Shown here one piece after another: positions 56,798-64,000 of a stretch of DNA of 64,000 bases. Position numbers and translations under genes: made by a program. Location: contig NZ_QMKK01000043.1 in the NCBI RefSeq assembly GCF_003287875.1, positions 1 through 64,000 of the forward strand, written 5' to 3'. Within the stretch, counting starts at the first letter, position 1. Every line of letters begins with the position of its first letter. The DNA comes from Martinezella tropici. Lineage in GTDB: Bacteria > Pseudomonadota > Alphaproteobacteria > Rhizobiales > Rhizobiaceae. The notes beneath the pieces are model-generated. The model saw only the letters and a list, made by a program, of their open reading frames with translations, was not told where the DNA came from and did no database searches.

Positions 56798-57787
56798 ATG
56801 GCCGCCATTGCCGAGAGCGCGGACACCCCTCGCAAGACGCCTCGCATCGGCATTCTGGATACGGCGCGCGGCCTCGCCCTTCTGGCCATGGCAAGCTATC
56901 ATTGCACTTGGGATTTCGAGTTCTTCGGCTATCTCGATTCCGGCACGGCTGAAACGGGCTGGCTGAAGCTTTATGCCCGCGCCATCGCCAGCACCTTCCT
57001 CTTTCTGGCGGGCTTCAGCCTTGTGCTTGCCAATACGCCGGAGATTCGCTGGCGCTCCTATTGGCGACGGATGGGCATGATTGTCGCTGCAGCCGCGGCG
57101 ATTTCGCTCGTCACCTTCATCGGCATGCGTGACGAATGGATATTCTTTGGCATCCTGCACAGCATCGCGGCGGCAAGTCTCGTCGGCCTGCTGTTCCTGC
57201 GGCTGCCGGCCTTCGCCACCCTTCTCATCGCGGCTCTACTGACGGTCGGCATCGTCATCGACAATGTCATCGCACCCTTATCGCTGCATTCGAGCTTTTT
57301 CGATGCGCCGTGGCTCTGGTGGGTCGGGCTCTCCGAAAATCTTCGGCGCTCGAACGACTATGTGCCGCTCTTTCCATGGCTGACGCCATTCCTGTTCGGT
57401 CTCGGCATGGCGCAATTGGCAATATCGTTCGGCTGGCTCGAGCATCTGGCGAAATTCGGCCCCGGCCGCAATCTGATCGCCCGCGCCGGCCGCCACAGCC
57501 TCATCTTCTATCTGGTCCACCAGCCCGTCCTGTTCAGCCTCGTCTATCTCCTGTCACTGGTCGTGCCGGCGCCGCCACAGGATCCGGCTGTCGGCTACAT
57601 CAGGCAATGCGTCGCCTCTTGCACGCGGTCAGGCACGGAAACCATGTGCCGCAGCTTCTGCCAATGCACGCTCGACAAGTTGCAGGCCCAGGATCTCTTC
57701 AAGCCATTGCAATCCGGAGCGATCAAAGCAGATAGCGATGAACGCGTAAGCCGAATCGCGATACAATGCACGGATGAAGCGCAATGA
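56798..57787 (+). CDS. DUF1624 (heparan-glucosaminide acetyltransferase-like) membrane protein with Cys-rich tail
   Basis: A 329-aa protein with about eight membrane helices in the DUF1624 region (about 17-255). It contains R-G-L-A-L-L-A-M-A-S-Y-H (24-35), whose His is typical of membrane acyltransferases, and L-F-P-W-L-T-P-F-L-F-G. The C-terminal tail (about 258-329) holds six cysteines: 271, 275, 284, 288, 290 and 324. It probably moves an acyl group across the membrane; the acceptor is unknown. The ICMT-like gene follows after 12 bp. Confidence 0.85.
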   Translation: MAAIAESADTPRKTPRIGILDTARGLALLAMASYHCTWDFEFFGYLDSGTAETGWLKLYARAIASTFLFLAGFSLVLANTPEIRWRSYWRRMGMIVAAAAAISLVTFIGMRDEWIFFGILHSIAAASLVGLLFLRLPAFATLLIAALLTVGIVIDNVIAPLSLHSSFFDAPWLWWVGLSENLRRSNDYVPLFPWLTPFLFGLGMAQLAISFGWLEHLAKFGPGRNLIARAGRHSLIFYLVHQPVLFSLVYLLSLVVPAPPQDPAVGYIRQCVASCTRSGTETMCRSFCQCTLDKLQAQDLFKPLQSGAIKADSDERVSRIAIQCTDEAQ

Positions 57788-57799
57788 CAGGGTTATTCC

Positions 57800-58273
57800 A
57801 TGAATGCCTATCGTTCGAAGTCGCTGAATTTTCCGTGGCCGCCGCTGCTCTATAGCCTTGCCGTCATTGCAGCGCTTTGCCTTCAACGGTGGTATCCGTT
57901 GCCCTTGCCCTTCATCTGGGCGCTCATCTCATGGGTCGTCGGCGCCCTTCTCACTGCCTTTGCGGTGACGCTGAATGTCTGGGCCGTCAAGACGCTGGTG
58001 GAAAGACGAACCACTGTCCTGACGCAACGGTGCAGCGCGCATCTCGTCACCACAGGCCCATTTCGCTTCACCCGCAACCCGACCTATCTCGGTTATACCT
58101 TGCTGACGACGGGGCTGGGCATGATGATCGGTAATTTATGGTTTGTGGCGATGGCGGCCGTGGCAGCCGCTTTGACGACATTGCTCGTTATCCGCTGCGA
58201 AGAGATGCATCTCCTCTCGCGCTTCGGCTGCGAATTCGAATTTTACTGCAAACGCACGCGTCGCTGGCTATAG
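57800..58273 (+). CDS. Isoprenylcysteine/phospholipid methyltransferase-like membrane protein
   Basis: A 157-aa integral membrane methyltransferase of the ICMT/PEMT-like family. Four helices surround the SAM-binding signature T-G-P-F-R-F-T-R-N-P-T-Y-L-G-Y (about 86-100) and C-E-E-M-H-L-L-S-R-F-G near 134-144. Bacterial members methylate lipids or unknown substrates. It lies 12 bp after the DUF1624 gene, suggesting a shared lipid or envelope modification. Confidence 0.88.
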   Translation: MNAYRSKSLNFPWPPLLYSLAVIAALCLQRWYPLPLPFIWALISWVVGALLTAFAVTLNVWAVKTLVERRTTVLTQRCSAHLVTTGPFRFTRNPTYLGYTLLTTGLGMMIGNLWFVAMAAVAAALTTLLVIRCEEMHLLSRFGCEFEFYCKRTRRWL

Positions 58274-58296
58274 GGCGCTTGGCGGTGAGCCCGCGC

Positions 58297-58686
58297 TCAA
58301 GTCCCGACGCCGATTTCGGCAAGGCGTCCGAGACAGGCTTCCTCGACATTGTCGAGTTCGCTCAGCGTATCATCGATATCCTTGCGCTTCTGGCGCAGTT
58401 CGTCGCGCTTTTCATCGACACGTTTCATCAGCAGCTTCAGCTGACCGATCTCGCCCGGCGGTTCCTTGTAGACCTGAATGATCTCGCGGATTTCGGCGAT
58501 GGTGAAACCGATGCGGCGGCCGCGGAGGATTTCGGCAATGAGGCGCCGGTCGGCGGGCCGGAACAGGCGCGTGCGCCCCTTGCGCTCGGGATGAATAAGG
58601 CCCTCGTCCTCATAGAACCTCAAGGTTCGAGTCGAAACCCCGAATTCCCGTGTAAGCTCTGTTATGCTATAATATCCGTCGACCAA
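58297..58686 (-). CDS. MerR-family transcriptional regulator
   Basis: A 129-aa MerR-type regulator. It has an N-terminal winged helix (Y-S-I-T-E-L-T-R-E-F-G-V-S-T-R-T-L-R-F-Y-E-D-E-G-L at 6-30) and a coiled-coil dimerisation helix (about 80-120). There are no metal-binding cysteine pairs; the only Cys is near the C-terminus. Its shape fits LiuR-like regulators, which control acyl-CoA and branched-chain catabolism, but no such genes are adjacent. A long palindrome lies 33 bp upstream of its start. Confidence 0.88.
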   Translation of the reverse strand: MVDGYYSITELTREFGVSTRTLRFYEDEGLIHPERKGRTRLFRPADRRLIAEILRGRRIGFTIAEIREIIQVYKEPPGEIGQLKLLMKRVDEKRDELRQKRKDIDDTLSELDNVEEACLGRLAEIGVGT

Positions 58687-58718
58687 GAATCCGCCCCTAT
58701 CTGCTGGCCATCATAATA

Positions 58719-58740
58719 TTGACTTTTACGTAATAGTCAA
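58719..58740. promoter_or_regulatory. MerR-type operator palindrome
   Basis: TTGACT (58719-58724), an inner TTACGTAA (58726-58733) and AGTCAA (58735-58740) make a 22-bp palindrome with only one mismatched pair. It lies just upstream of the MerR gene and faces a forward ribosome site. LiuR-type operators with an ACGT centre look similar, but the match is from memory. Confidence 0.6.
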
Positions 58741-58817
58741 TTTTCACTGGTTTATCGCGTCTAAACCTGCCCCAAATGCAGCATAATACGTCAACTCTCA
58801 AAGCCAGGGAGGACAAA

Positions 58818-58856
58818 ATGCCGGCTAAAATCGATAACCGCGAGGTACAGAATTAG
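58818..58856 (+). CDS. 12-codon ORF behind a strong ribosome site (leader or gene remnant)
   Basis: AGGGAGG, five bases before ATG 58818, is among the best ribosome sites in the window, but the frame (MPAKIDNREVQN) closes after 12 codons. It lies at the position where a MerR-controlled structural gene would begin. It may be a truncated gene or a leader peptide. No downstream frame continues it. Confidence 0.35.
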   Translation: MPAKIDNREVQN

Positions 58857-59126
58857 CGGGCCTCCCCACAGACTTCGGCCCGACTCGGTATGCGGCAGTT
58901 CGAAAAGCCTCAACGTGACGATCGCGTCCTCGCGCCAGCAAACTGCGTACCGCTCGGAAGGCTCAAGCTTGTTCCACCCTCTCTTACAACTGCTTAAAAT
59001 CGCTGTAAAACAATGCGATAATGGAGCAAGTTCCTAAAGACTGTGGAACTGGCGGAACGGTGGCACTGCCGCCATCTTCCCTTTATCCTGATCGTCTATC
59101 CATGTCTTTCCATCCGAGAGAGTATC

Positions 59127-59621
59127 GTGCCCGCCCGCTCCATCATCCGTTTTCCCGATCCGCTGCTGCGGACCGCCTGCACCCCGGTGACCGTCTTCGA
59201 CGATAATCTGCGGATGCTCGTCGAAGACCTGCTGGATACGATGCGCGCCGCTCCCGGCGTCGGCATCACCGGCCCGCATATCGGAGTCCTCAGCCGAGTC
59301 GTGGTGATAGAACTCAGCCGTGAGGATGGCGTGCGCACCTATATCAATCCGGAGATTCTTTGGTTCTCGGAAGAGACCATGCGACAAACGGAAGGCAGCG
59401 TTTCCATGCCGGGAGCGACCGAAGAGGTCGTCAGGCCCAAATCGATCCGCTTCCGCTATCAGGATGTCTCAGGTGAGCTGCATGAAGCGGAAGCGAATGA
59501 TTTTCTCGCCATCTGCATTCAGCACGAAATCGACCAGTTGGACGGAATCTTCTGGCTTCAACGACTTTCCAAGCTCAAGCGCGATCGCCTCGTGAAGAAA
59601 TGGGAAAAAACGCAGAACTGA
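59127..59621 (+). CDS. Peptide-deformylase-like protein lacking two metal ligands
   Basis: A 164-aa protein with the peptide deformylase fold. Motif I is degenerate (G-V-G-I-T-G-P-H-I-G, 44-53, normally G-x-G-x-A-A-x-Q-x-G). In motif II the metal Cys is Ser91 (E-G-S-V-S). In motif III the second His is Gln137 (H-E-I-D-Q). Only His133 and Glu134 remain. It is therefore unlikely to be a working deformylase. The start is taken as GTG 59127, with GAGAGAG upstream, because the domain begins right after it; an ATG-started frame runs from 59043. A genuine deformylase gene is not in the window. Confidence 0.8.
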   Translation: MPARSIIRFPDPLLRTACTPVTVFDDNLRMLVEDLLDTMRAAPGVGITGPHIGVLSRVVVIELSREDGVRTYINPEILWFSEETMRQTEGSVSMPGATEEVVRPKSIRFRYQDVSGELHEAEANDFLAICIQHEIDQLDGIFWLQRLSKLKRDRLVKKWEKTQN

Positions 59622-59634
59622 AGGTGCAAAACGA

Positions 59635-59659
59635 AACGGGCGCCAAGACCGCGCCCGTT
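59635..59659. terminator. Intrinsic terminator between convergent genes
   Basis: AACGGGCG (59635-59642) pairs with CGCCCGTT (59652-59659) around a 9-nt loop. On the reverse strand it is followed by TCGTTTTGC. It lies between the deformylase-like gene and the convergent exported repeat protein. Confidence 0.6.
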
Positions 59660-59681
59660 CCGCAATTGGCTGGATCCGCAA

Positions 59682-60215
59682 TCAGCCCTTGAGCTTGGAG
59701 TTGCAGAGGCTGTAATAGCCGCCGCCCTTCTGGATCCACTTCAGGCCGCCGAGCGAATTGCTGGCCTTGGCTGCGTTATATGCGTCAACGCAGGTATGGA
59801 AGCGGCCTTTGCCTGGCGTCTCGGTGGCATATTTGGCGTCAACCTTTGCCGGGAAGGTTACGCCGGCCGGAGCAGCCGTCGTCGGCTTTGCCGGTTCGCT
59901 TGCCGGCGGCTTCGTCGCATCGGGCTCGCTGGCATCGACCTTGGCTGCTGCGGTTGTCTTCGCTGTCTTGGACGGCGTGGTAGCTGCCGGTGCGGTGGTT
60001 GCCGGTGCCGTCGTGGTGGCGCTGGCATCGGCACTGCACTGCGTCGCACGGAAGTCATTCCACTTTTGGCCGTTCAAGGTACCAGCGCTCTTGGCCGCCT
60101 GGTACTTGGCGCTGCACTCTTTCATGGTTAGCGCAGAAGCCGAAGAAGCGAGGCCCATCGAACCTACAACTGCAAGCGACGCAAAAGACATCAACAGGAT
60201 GGCACGACTAGTCAT
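59682..60215 (-). CDS. Exported protein with a duplicated Cys-flanked motif
   Basis: A 177-aa protein with a signal peptide (about 1-28). Two similar motifs flank an Ala/Thr/Pro/Lys-rich linker (about 62-130): C34-S-A-K-Y-Q-A-A-K...G-Q-K-W...C60 and C142-V-D-A-Y-N-A-A-K...G-L-K-W...C171. Each pair may form a disulfide. It resembles PsiF-type repeats only loosely, and I do not assign a function. The ATG at 60215 has GGAGG 8 nt upstream; the ATG 6 bases earlier is too close to it. Confidence 0.75.
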   Translation of the reverse strand: MTSRAILLMSFASLAVVGSMGLASSASALTMKECSAKYQAAKSAGTLNGQKWNDFRATQCSADASATTTAPATTAPAATTPSKTAKTTAAAKVDASEPDATKPPASEPAKPTTAAPAGVTFPAKVDAKYATETPGKGRFHTCVDAYNAAKASNSLGGLKWIQKGGGYYSLCNSKLKG

Positions 60216-60861
60216 TGGCATTTCCTCCGCTCTATGACGAATGTCGAAACTATTAATCGTATCGTCCCTATCGATTGTCAATCGACGCGCGATTTCCGGG
60301 GCGACGAGAAGCACCATATGCGGACGAACATGAACGCAAACTGTACAAAAATAGCCATCAAAAAGAGAGACTTGGCAGGACCGGCAATCGCGGATGGTCT
60401 TAGATGAGCGTACCGGCTTCATCCGGAAGTGGATAAGGCGACGATGTCGATATGGCATCATAGCGCCCGTTAACTCACGGGATAACAATGTGCTCGGGCT
60501 GCAATTGCATTGGGCGTGAAATTGCTGGCCCGCGACGGCCGATACCCGCTATAGATGGATGCAATTGCTGACGCGATACACTTATCGCGAGATCCGGGCC
60601 TTGAAGTGCGGGCATATCGCCCTAATCTTTTCCTGGCAGTTCCCCTCTCTATGCCCTGGATGCTCTCCCTTCCAGGGCATTTTTCTTGGCAGGCGTGCCA
60701 TGCGGCGAGCTCCGTCAGGCAAAATGATTTAAGTAAAATGATTCGCCTTGGCTCCGGATTGAGCGTAGGTTGCGCTATCGTCGGCTACCGAACCCGTAGG
60801 CGCCGGCGGCTGAGAGTTGCTGATGCGGCACTCTCGCCTGCAGAGGTCAAGGAGTTCTCGC
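60216..60861. other. Long intergenic region with an orphan forward terminator
   Basis: A 646-base gap. It contains the promoter of the reverse-strand exported protein, a strong forward terminator (60651-60687) not preceded by any gene, two copies of AAAATGATT near 60722-60746, and the start of a 53-codon gene. The stretch 60540-60650 has possible promoter elements (TTGAAG at 60601-60606 and TAATCT at 60623-60628, 16 bp apart). Confidence 0.55.
60651..60687 (+). terminator. Strong intrinsic terminator with no gene upstream
   Basis: ATGCCCTGGA (60651-60660) pairs perfectly over 10 bp with TCCAGGGCAT (60671-60680), followed by TTTTCTT. No forward-strand gene precedes it for over 1 kb (the nearest ends at 59621, across a convergent gene). 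It probably ends an unannotated RNA. Confidence 0.75.
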
Positions 60862-61023
60862 ATGACCTCGCATGACAATCGAGACAATATACTCAGCGAT
60901 CAGCAACTGCATGATCTTCTCAAGGCGCAAGATGAGATGGATCATCCGGAGAAGGCGAAGCTTGGCACGCCGGATGAGTTTGTCGTGTCTGCCGAAGAAA
61001 GTGCCCAGGAGTCTTGCTTGTGA
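60862..61023 (+). CDS. Small acidic protein (53 aa) of unknown function
   Basis: A 53-aa acidic, hydrophilic protein (many Asp, Glu and Gln; segment L-S-D-Q-Q-L-H-D-L-L-K-A-Q-D-E). AAGGAG lies 8 nt before ATG 60862, a strong start. No signal peptide, helix or known domain is apparent. It lies between the exported repeat protein and lipB, and no partner is suggested. Its quality of start makes it more credible than other small frames here. Confidence 0.55.
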   Translation: MTSHDNRDNILSDQQLHDLLKAQDEMDHPEKAKLGTPDEFVVSAEESAQESCL

Positions 61024-61122
61024 GGGCAGCGGGCGATCGGGCAGGATGTTGATCCTGCCCCGCTTCAGCGTTGAAATCGGAATAATGTCTTGGGTCGCGA
61101 GAAGGCGCGTGGGAAAGCGATC

Positions 61123-61839
61123 TTACGTTTCGTTGACCGTCTGCCCGAAGACCTGCTCGAAGGCATCGCGAAGGCGGATATCGACATCGGTCATCATGAC
61201 CGGCAGGCCGAGATCGACGAGGCTGGTGACGCCGTGAGCGGAAATCCCGCAGGGAATGATGCCGGTGAAATGGCCGAGATCGGGATCGACGTTCAGCGAA
61301 AGGCCGTGAAACGTCACCCATTTGCGCACGCGGATGCCGAGAGCCGCGATCTTGTCTTCCGCCATGGTGCCGTCAGGTAGCACTGGCTTTTCCGGCCGCC
61401 GGACCCATACTCCGACCCGATCTTCGCGCCGCTCGCCGCGCACATTCATCGAATCGAGCGTACGAATGATGACCTCTTCAAGCGCACCGACGAAGGCGCG
61501 GATATCCTGCCGCCGACACTTCAGGTCCAGCATGACATAGGCCACGCGCTGGCCCGGGCCATGATAGGTATATTCCCCGCCGCGTCCGGTCGCGAATACC
61601 GGAAATCGATCCGGCTCGATAAGATCGGCCGCATCGGCGCTCGTGCCCGCGGTATAGAGCGGCGGATGCTCCACCAGCCAGACAAGTTCAGCTGCCCGCC
61701 CTTCGGCAATGGCGGCGACTTCCGCCTCCATCGCGGCGACGGCCTCTTCATAAGGTACGAGACCATCGCTGATCCGCCAGCGAACGGGCGGCGTACCGTG
61801 GACAGGGAACATCTGGTGAGAAAGTTCGGTGCGAAGCAT
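61123..61839 (-). CDS. lipB: Lipoyl (octanoyl) transferase
   Basis: A 238-aa LipB, which moves octanoate from acyl carrier protein to lipoyl domains of 2-oxoacid dehydrogenases and the glycine cleavage system. The catalytic dyad is Lys163 (E-D-K-I-A-A-L-G) and Cys197 (I-I-P-C-G-I). The [13 protein letters not shown] segment (85-97) forms the acyl pocket. The start at 61839 (MLRTEL) is preferred; an open frame extends to 61917. lipA is not in the window. Confidence 0.95.
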   Translation of the reverse strand: MLRTELSHQMFPVHGTPPVRWRISDGLVPYEEAVAAMEAEVAAIAEGRAAELVWLVEHPPLYTAGTSADAADLIEPDRFPVFATGRGGEYTYHGPGQRVAYVMLDLKCRRQDIRAFVGALEEVIIRTLDSMNVRGERREDRVGVWVRRPEKPVLPDGTMAEDKIAALGIRVRKWVTFHGLSLNVDPDLGHFTGIIPCGISAHGVTSLVDLGLPVMMTDVDIRLRDAFEQVFGQTVNET

Positions 61840-62077
61840 ATGGCAGTCCTTTGCGTGCCGCCGGCCGCCCGTGTGGAAATCCACCGCTGCCTGCGAGTTG
61901 TCCACATATGGCGCCAATCGAGCGGAAATTCAAACATCTAAGGCGTTTCCATCGCATCGGGACGAGCGCGATCGGAGGAGCTGTGAAGGAATTTAAAAAA
62001 ACTGACATATCGCTCTTGTGCCCCCCGAATGCTTTTGCTACATGCAGCCGCGCCGGAGCAATCCGGCCTACCACGAT

Positions 62078-62162
62078 GCGGTCGTGGCGGAATTGGTAGA
62101 CGCGCAGCGTTGAGGTCGCTGTGGGGCAACCCGTGGAAGTTCGAGTCTTCTCGACCGCACCA
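62078..62162 (+). tRNA. tRNA-Leu (anticodon GAG)
   Basis: An 85-nt class II tRNA. The acceptor stem pairs GCGGTCG with CGACCGC, followed by discriminator A and an encoded CCA (62160-62162). The anticodon loop TTGAGGT gives GAG, decoding CUC/CUU. A variable arm and the GTTCGAGTC T-loop are present. A strong terminator follows. Confidence 0.95.
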
Positions 62163-62166
62163 AAAG

Positions 62167-62190
62167 AACCCGGCTTCGGCTGGGTTTTTT
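62167..62190 (+). terminator. Intrinsic terminator after tRNA-Leu
   Basis: AACCCGGC, a TTCG tetraloop and GCTGGGTT form an 8-bp stem with one G-U pair, followed directly by a T run (TTTTTT). It ends the tRNA-Leu transcript 5 bp beyond the CCA. Confidence 0.88.
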
Positions 62191-62246
62191 GTTTTCAATC
62201 CCTATCGGTTATAGATTCGATGTGAACTACAGCGAACTGTCACGGT

Positions 62247-62669
62247 TCAATGCGCAACATCCTTGCTGAGATTGCGCAGCCGGATCTGGTGATCGAGTCG
62301 CTCGAGCTGGCGAGAGGTCGCCTCGATCAGCTTGCCCATTTCCTGATAGGCAGTTCGCAGTCGCGAAAGCTCGTTTCGGATAGCCTCCAGTGCCCGTTGG
62401 TCGCTATCCTCTCCGGGACCATCGCCCGCCCCGGTCATCAACCAGGCCGGAGAAACATCGAAAAGAGCCGACATCTTCGCCAGAGCGGAGGGATTTGGTT
62501 CGGCGCGATCGGATTCCCAGGCAAGCATCGTCTCTTCGCTGACACCAAGCTGGCTTGCCAATGTTTGGAGGCTGATGCCGGCGGCATCGCGGGCCATGGA
62601 CAGGCGGCCACCCAGAGTGTCGTCGCCCTCATCCGAAAAAACGGTCGTCTCTTGTTCGGGTTTGAACAT
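62247..62669 (-). CDS. XRE-family helix-turn-helix regulator
   Basis: A 140-aa regulator with one Cro/CI-type helix-turn-helix (about 22-78): R-L-S-M-A-R-D-A-A-G-I-S-L-Q-T-L-A-S-Q-L-G-V-S-E-E-T-M-L-A-W-E-S-D-R. A C-terminal helix (about 90-130) may form a coiled coil for dimerisation. It is monocistronic, between tRNA-Leu and a DMT permease gene. Target genes are unknown. Confidence 0.88.
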   Translation of the reverse strand: MFKPEQETTVFSDEGDDTLGGRLSMARDAAGISLQTLASQLGVSEETMLAWESDRAEPNPSALAKMSALFDVSPAWLMTGAGDGPGEDSDQRALEAIRNELSRLRTAYQEMGKLIEATSRQLERLDHQIRLRNLSKDVAH

Positions 62670-62889
62670 CGGTGCGATCCTTTTCTTGGGCGCGCCGGTG
62701 AATTTTTGTGCGGCGCATTGATGTTTTAGCCGTTTCCAAAGGCAGAGATAGGTCTAAGGGCGTCATTCCACCATTGCGATCTGTCCCAAATGGAAAAGTG
62801 TGACGTTTTGCGATGACTGTTTTCGCTTATTGCCACCAGCGTCCGATCGCGCCTTGATTGCATGTCCCTCCTGTGTTTGATGATCATGC

Positions 62890-63825
62890 ATGACCGTCGC
62901 TCTCGCCGCTCCCTCACAACAAAATCCACTCCGAGGCATGACGATCATGGCAAGCGCCATGATCCTGCTGCCGACGATGGATGCGATCGCCAAATACATG
63001 GCGAGCTTCGAAGGCATGTCGCCAGGCCAGGTGACTTTCTATCGCTTCTTCTTTCAGGTCGTCTGCATACTGCCGCTGCTGATGACGACAACCGGGCGAT
63101 CGGCATTCTCGGCAAGGCGACCCTGGATGAATCTGCTGCGTGGCGCGCTGCATGGTGCTGCCAGCCTGCTCTTCTTCGCAGCGGTCAAATACATGCCGCT
63201 CGCCGATGTCTTCGCGATCTATTTCGTCGAACCGTTCATGCTGACGGCCCTTTCAGCGCTGTTTCTGGGCGATAGGGTCGGCTGGAGGCGGTGGCTGGCG
63301 ATCGTCATCGGCTTCGTCGGCGCGATGATCGTCATTCAGCCGAGCTTCGAGATCTTTGGATTAAAGGCATTGCTGCCTGTGGCCTGCGCCTTCCTCTTTG
63401 CGCTCTATCTGTTCATGAACCGCGCTGTCGGCGAGGCGGATTCGCCGTTGACGATGCAGGTCATGGCCGGCGTCGGCGGCACGCTGTTCATGTCGGCCAC
63501 CTTGCTTGCGGGAGCATCCGCCGGCGTCGCAGATTTCGAGCCCTCCCTGCCCGCTTCCACGCTCGGGCTCGTCCTTTTGCTGATTCTGGGCTCGATATCA
63601 GGCTACGCGCATATGCTGGTCGTCAGAGCCTTCCGGCTGGCACCGCTCTCGCTGCTTGCCCCTTTTCAATATTTCGAGATCATTTCCGCCACTGTTCTCG
63701 GTTACGCGATCTTCGGCGACTTTCCAAATCTTTCCAAATGGATCGGTATATCGATCATTGTCGGCTCCGGCCTGTTCATCATCTGGCGGGAGCGCGTTCA
63801 GTCGCGATCGGAAAAAACCGCGTGA
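62890..63825 (+). CDS. DMT-superfamily (EamA) permease
   Basis: A 311-aa inner-membrane protein with ten predicted helices in two EamA repeats (about 17-145 and 158-300). It is a drug/metabolite-transporter superfamily member, probably an exporter of unknown substrate. R-F-F-F-Q (about 52-56) and Y-F-V-E-P-F-M-L-T-A-L (about 115-125) are typical of the group. It precedes a biotin-carboxylase-type gene by 80 bp. Confidence 0.9.
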   Translation: MTVALAAPSQQNPLRGMTIMASAMILLPTMDAIAKYMASFEGMSPGQVTFYRFFFQVVCILPLLMTTTGRSAFSARRPWMNLLRGALHGAASLLFFAAVKYMPLADVFAIYFVEPFMLTALSALFLGDRVGWRRWLAIVIGFVGAMIVIQPSFEIFGLKALLPVACAFLFALYLFMNRAVGEADSPLTMQVMAGVGGTLFMSATLLAGASAGVADFEPSLPASTLGLVLLLILGSISGYAHMLVVRAFRLAPLSLLAPFQYFEIISATVLGYAIFGDFPNLSKWIGISIIVGSGLFIIWRERVQSRSEKTA

Positions 63826-63905
63826 GCGCCGATATCTTCGCATGGACCGACGGTGCAATTTATGGCTAAAACACTGACTGAATAGAGTATTTGGGCGGAG
63901 ATTGC

Positions 63906-64000
63906 ATGTTCAAGAAGATCCTGATCGCCAATCGCGGCGAGATCGCCTGCCGCGTGATCAAGACTGCGCGCCGGATGGGTATCCTGACGGTCGCCGTCTA
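63906..64000 (+). CDS. Biotin carboxylase-type subunit, 5' end only (probably propionyl/acetyl-CoA carboxylase alpha)
   Basis: Only the first 31 codons are in the window. They read [20 protein letters not shown] and continue [12 protein letters not shown], the nearly invariant N-terminus of the biotin carboxylase domain. Residue choices suit the alpha subunit of propionyl-CoA carboxylase, but other biotin-dependent acyl-CoA carboxylases start alike. The gene continues past the window edge. Confidence 0.8.
   Translation, partial: MFKKILIANRGEIACRVIKTARRMGILTVAV

Larger units (their letters stand above)
58687..59126. other. Intergenic region after the MerR gene, with operator and a 12-codon ORF
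   Basis: A 440-base gap. It contains the palindrome 58719-58740, a strong ribosome site with a very short ORF (58818-58856), and about 180 bases with no recognisable signal. It ends with the GTG start of the deformylase-like gene. The forward promoter controlled by MerR now seems to lead into the short ORF only. Confidence 0.55.

Overview
The window is chromosomal DNA from a Rhizobium-group alphaproteobacterium. It is GC-rich and gene-dense. It carries gene blocks typical of that group: ppiD-trpD-trpC-moaC-moeA, pyrG/secG/tpiA, iscU-like-yidD-thrS, folE-hisI-patatin, DUF1489-sdaA and lipB. It also carries a dispersed intergenic palindromic repeat resembling the rhizobial RIME/ABC elements. 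No single marker fixes the species.

Layout. 1-1020: an intact IS5-family element (two ORFs joined by a -1 frameshift site) lies just downstream of a tRNA-Ser(TGA). 1.4-5.4 kb: a 3-methyladenine DNA glycosylase gene, then a reverse-strand marR-emrA-emrB efflux operon. 5.7-11.6 kb: a small membrane-anchored protein, then the forward run ppiD-trpD-trpC-moaC-moeA. 11.7-14.5 kb: gnd, tehA-like and a VOC-fold gene. 14.5-18.3 kb: two divergent citrate-synthase-like genes separated by an IS110-family element. 18.3-25.1 kb: LysR/LysE pair, CHASE2 nucleotide cyclase with a FecR-domain partner, NiCoT nickel/cobalt permease, rhodanese and FtrA regulator. 25.1-29.3 kb: pyrG, secG, tpiA and an exported hydrolase. 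29.5-39.3 kb: parE, exported phytase-like protein, AI-2E-family permease, GNAT, DUF2336, flavin reductase/nitroreductase and acyltransferase. 39.4-46.2 kb: thrS, DUF1697, yidD, iscU-like, folE, hisI, patatin and CBS genes. 46.3-53.9 kb: rhomboid, PAS, PilZ, proline iminopeptidase and a cell-envelope stretch (transglutaminase-like protease, membrane protein, SPOR-tailed D,D-carboxypeptidase). 53.9-64 kb: DUF1489, sdaA, DUF599, DUF1624, ICMT-like, MerR, a degenerate deformylase-like gene, an exported repeat protein, a 53-aa protein, lipB, tRNA-Leu(GAG), XRE, DMT permease and the 5' end of a biotin-dependent carboxylase gene.

Most of the window is housekeeping: tryptophan and molybdopterin synthesis, CTP synthesis, glycolysis, topoisomerase IV, lipoylation, serine breakdown and envelope maintenance. 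The accessory signals are the two insertion sequences. The observations most worth following are: a nearly identical 22/23-bp operator-like sequence upstream of both marR and the glycosylase gene; a densely structured non-coding segment next to the IS110 recombinase that may be its bridge RNA; two strong intrinsic terminators with no gene upstream, implying unannotated small RNAs; a deformylase-like protein that has lost two of three metal ligands; and a MerR regulator whose operator now faces only a 12-codon ORF. I found no CRISPR array, prophage, secretion island or clear new defence system.
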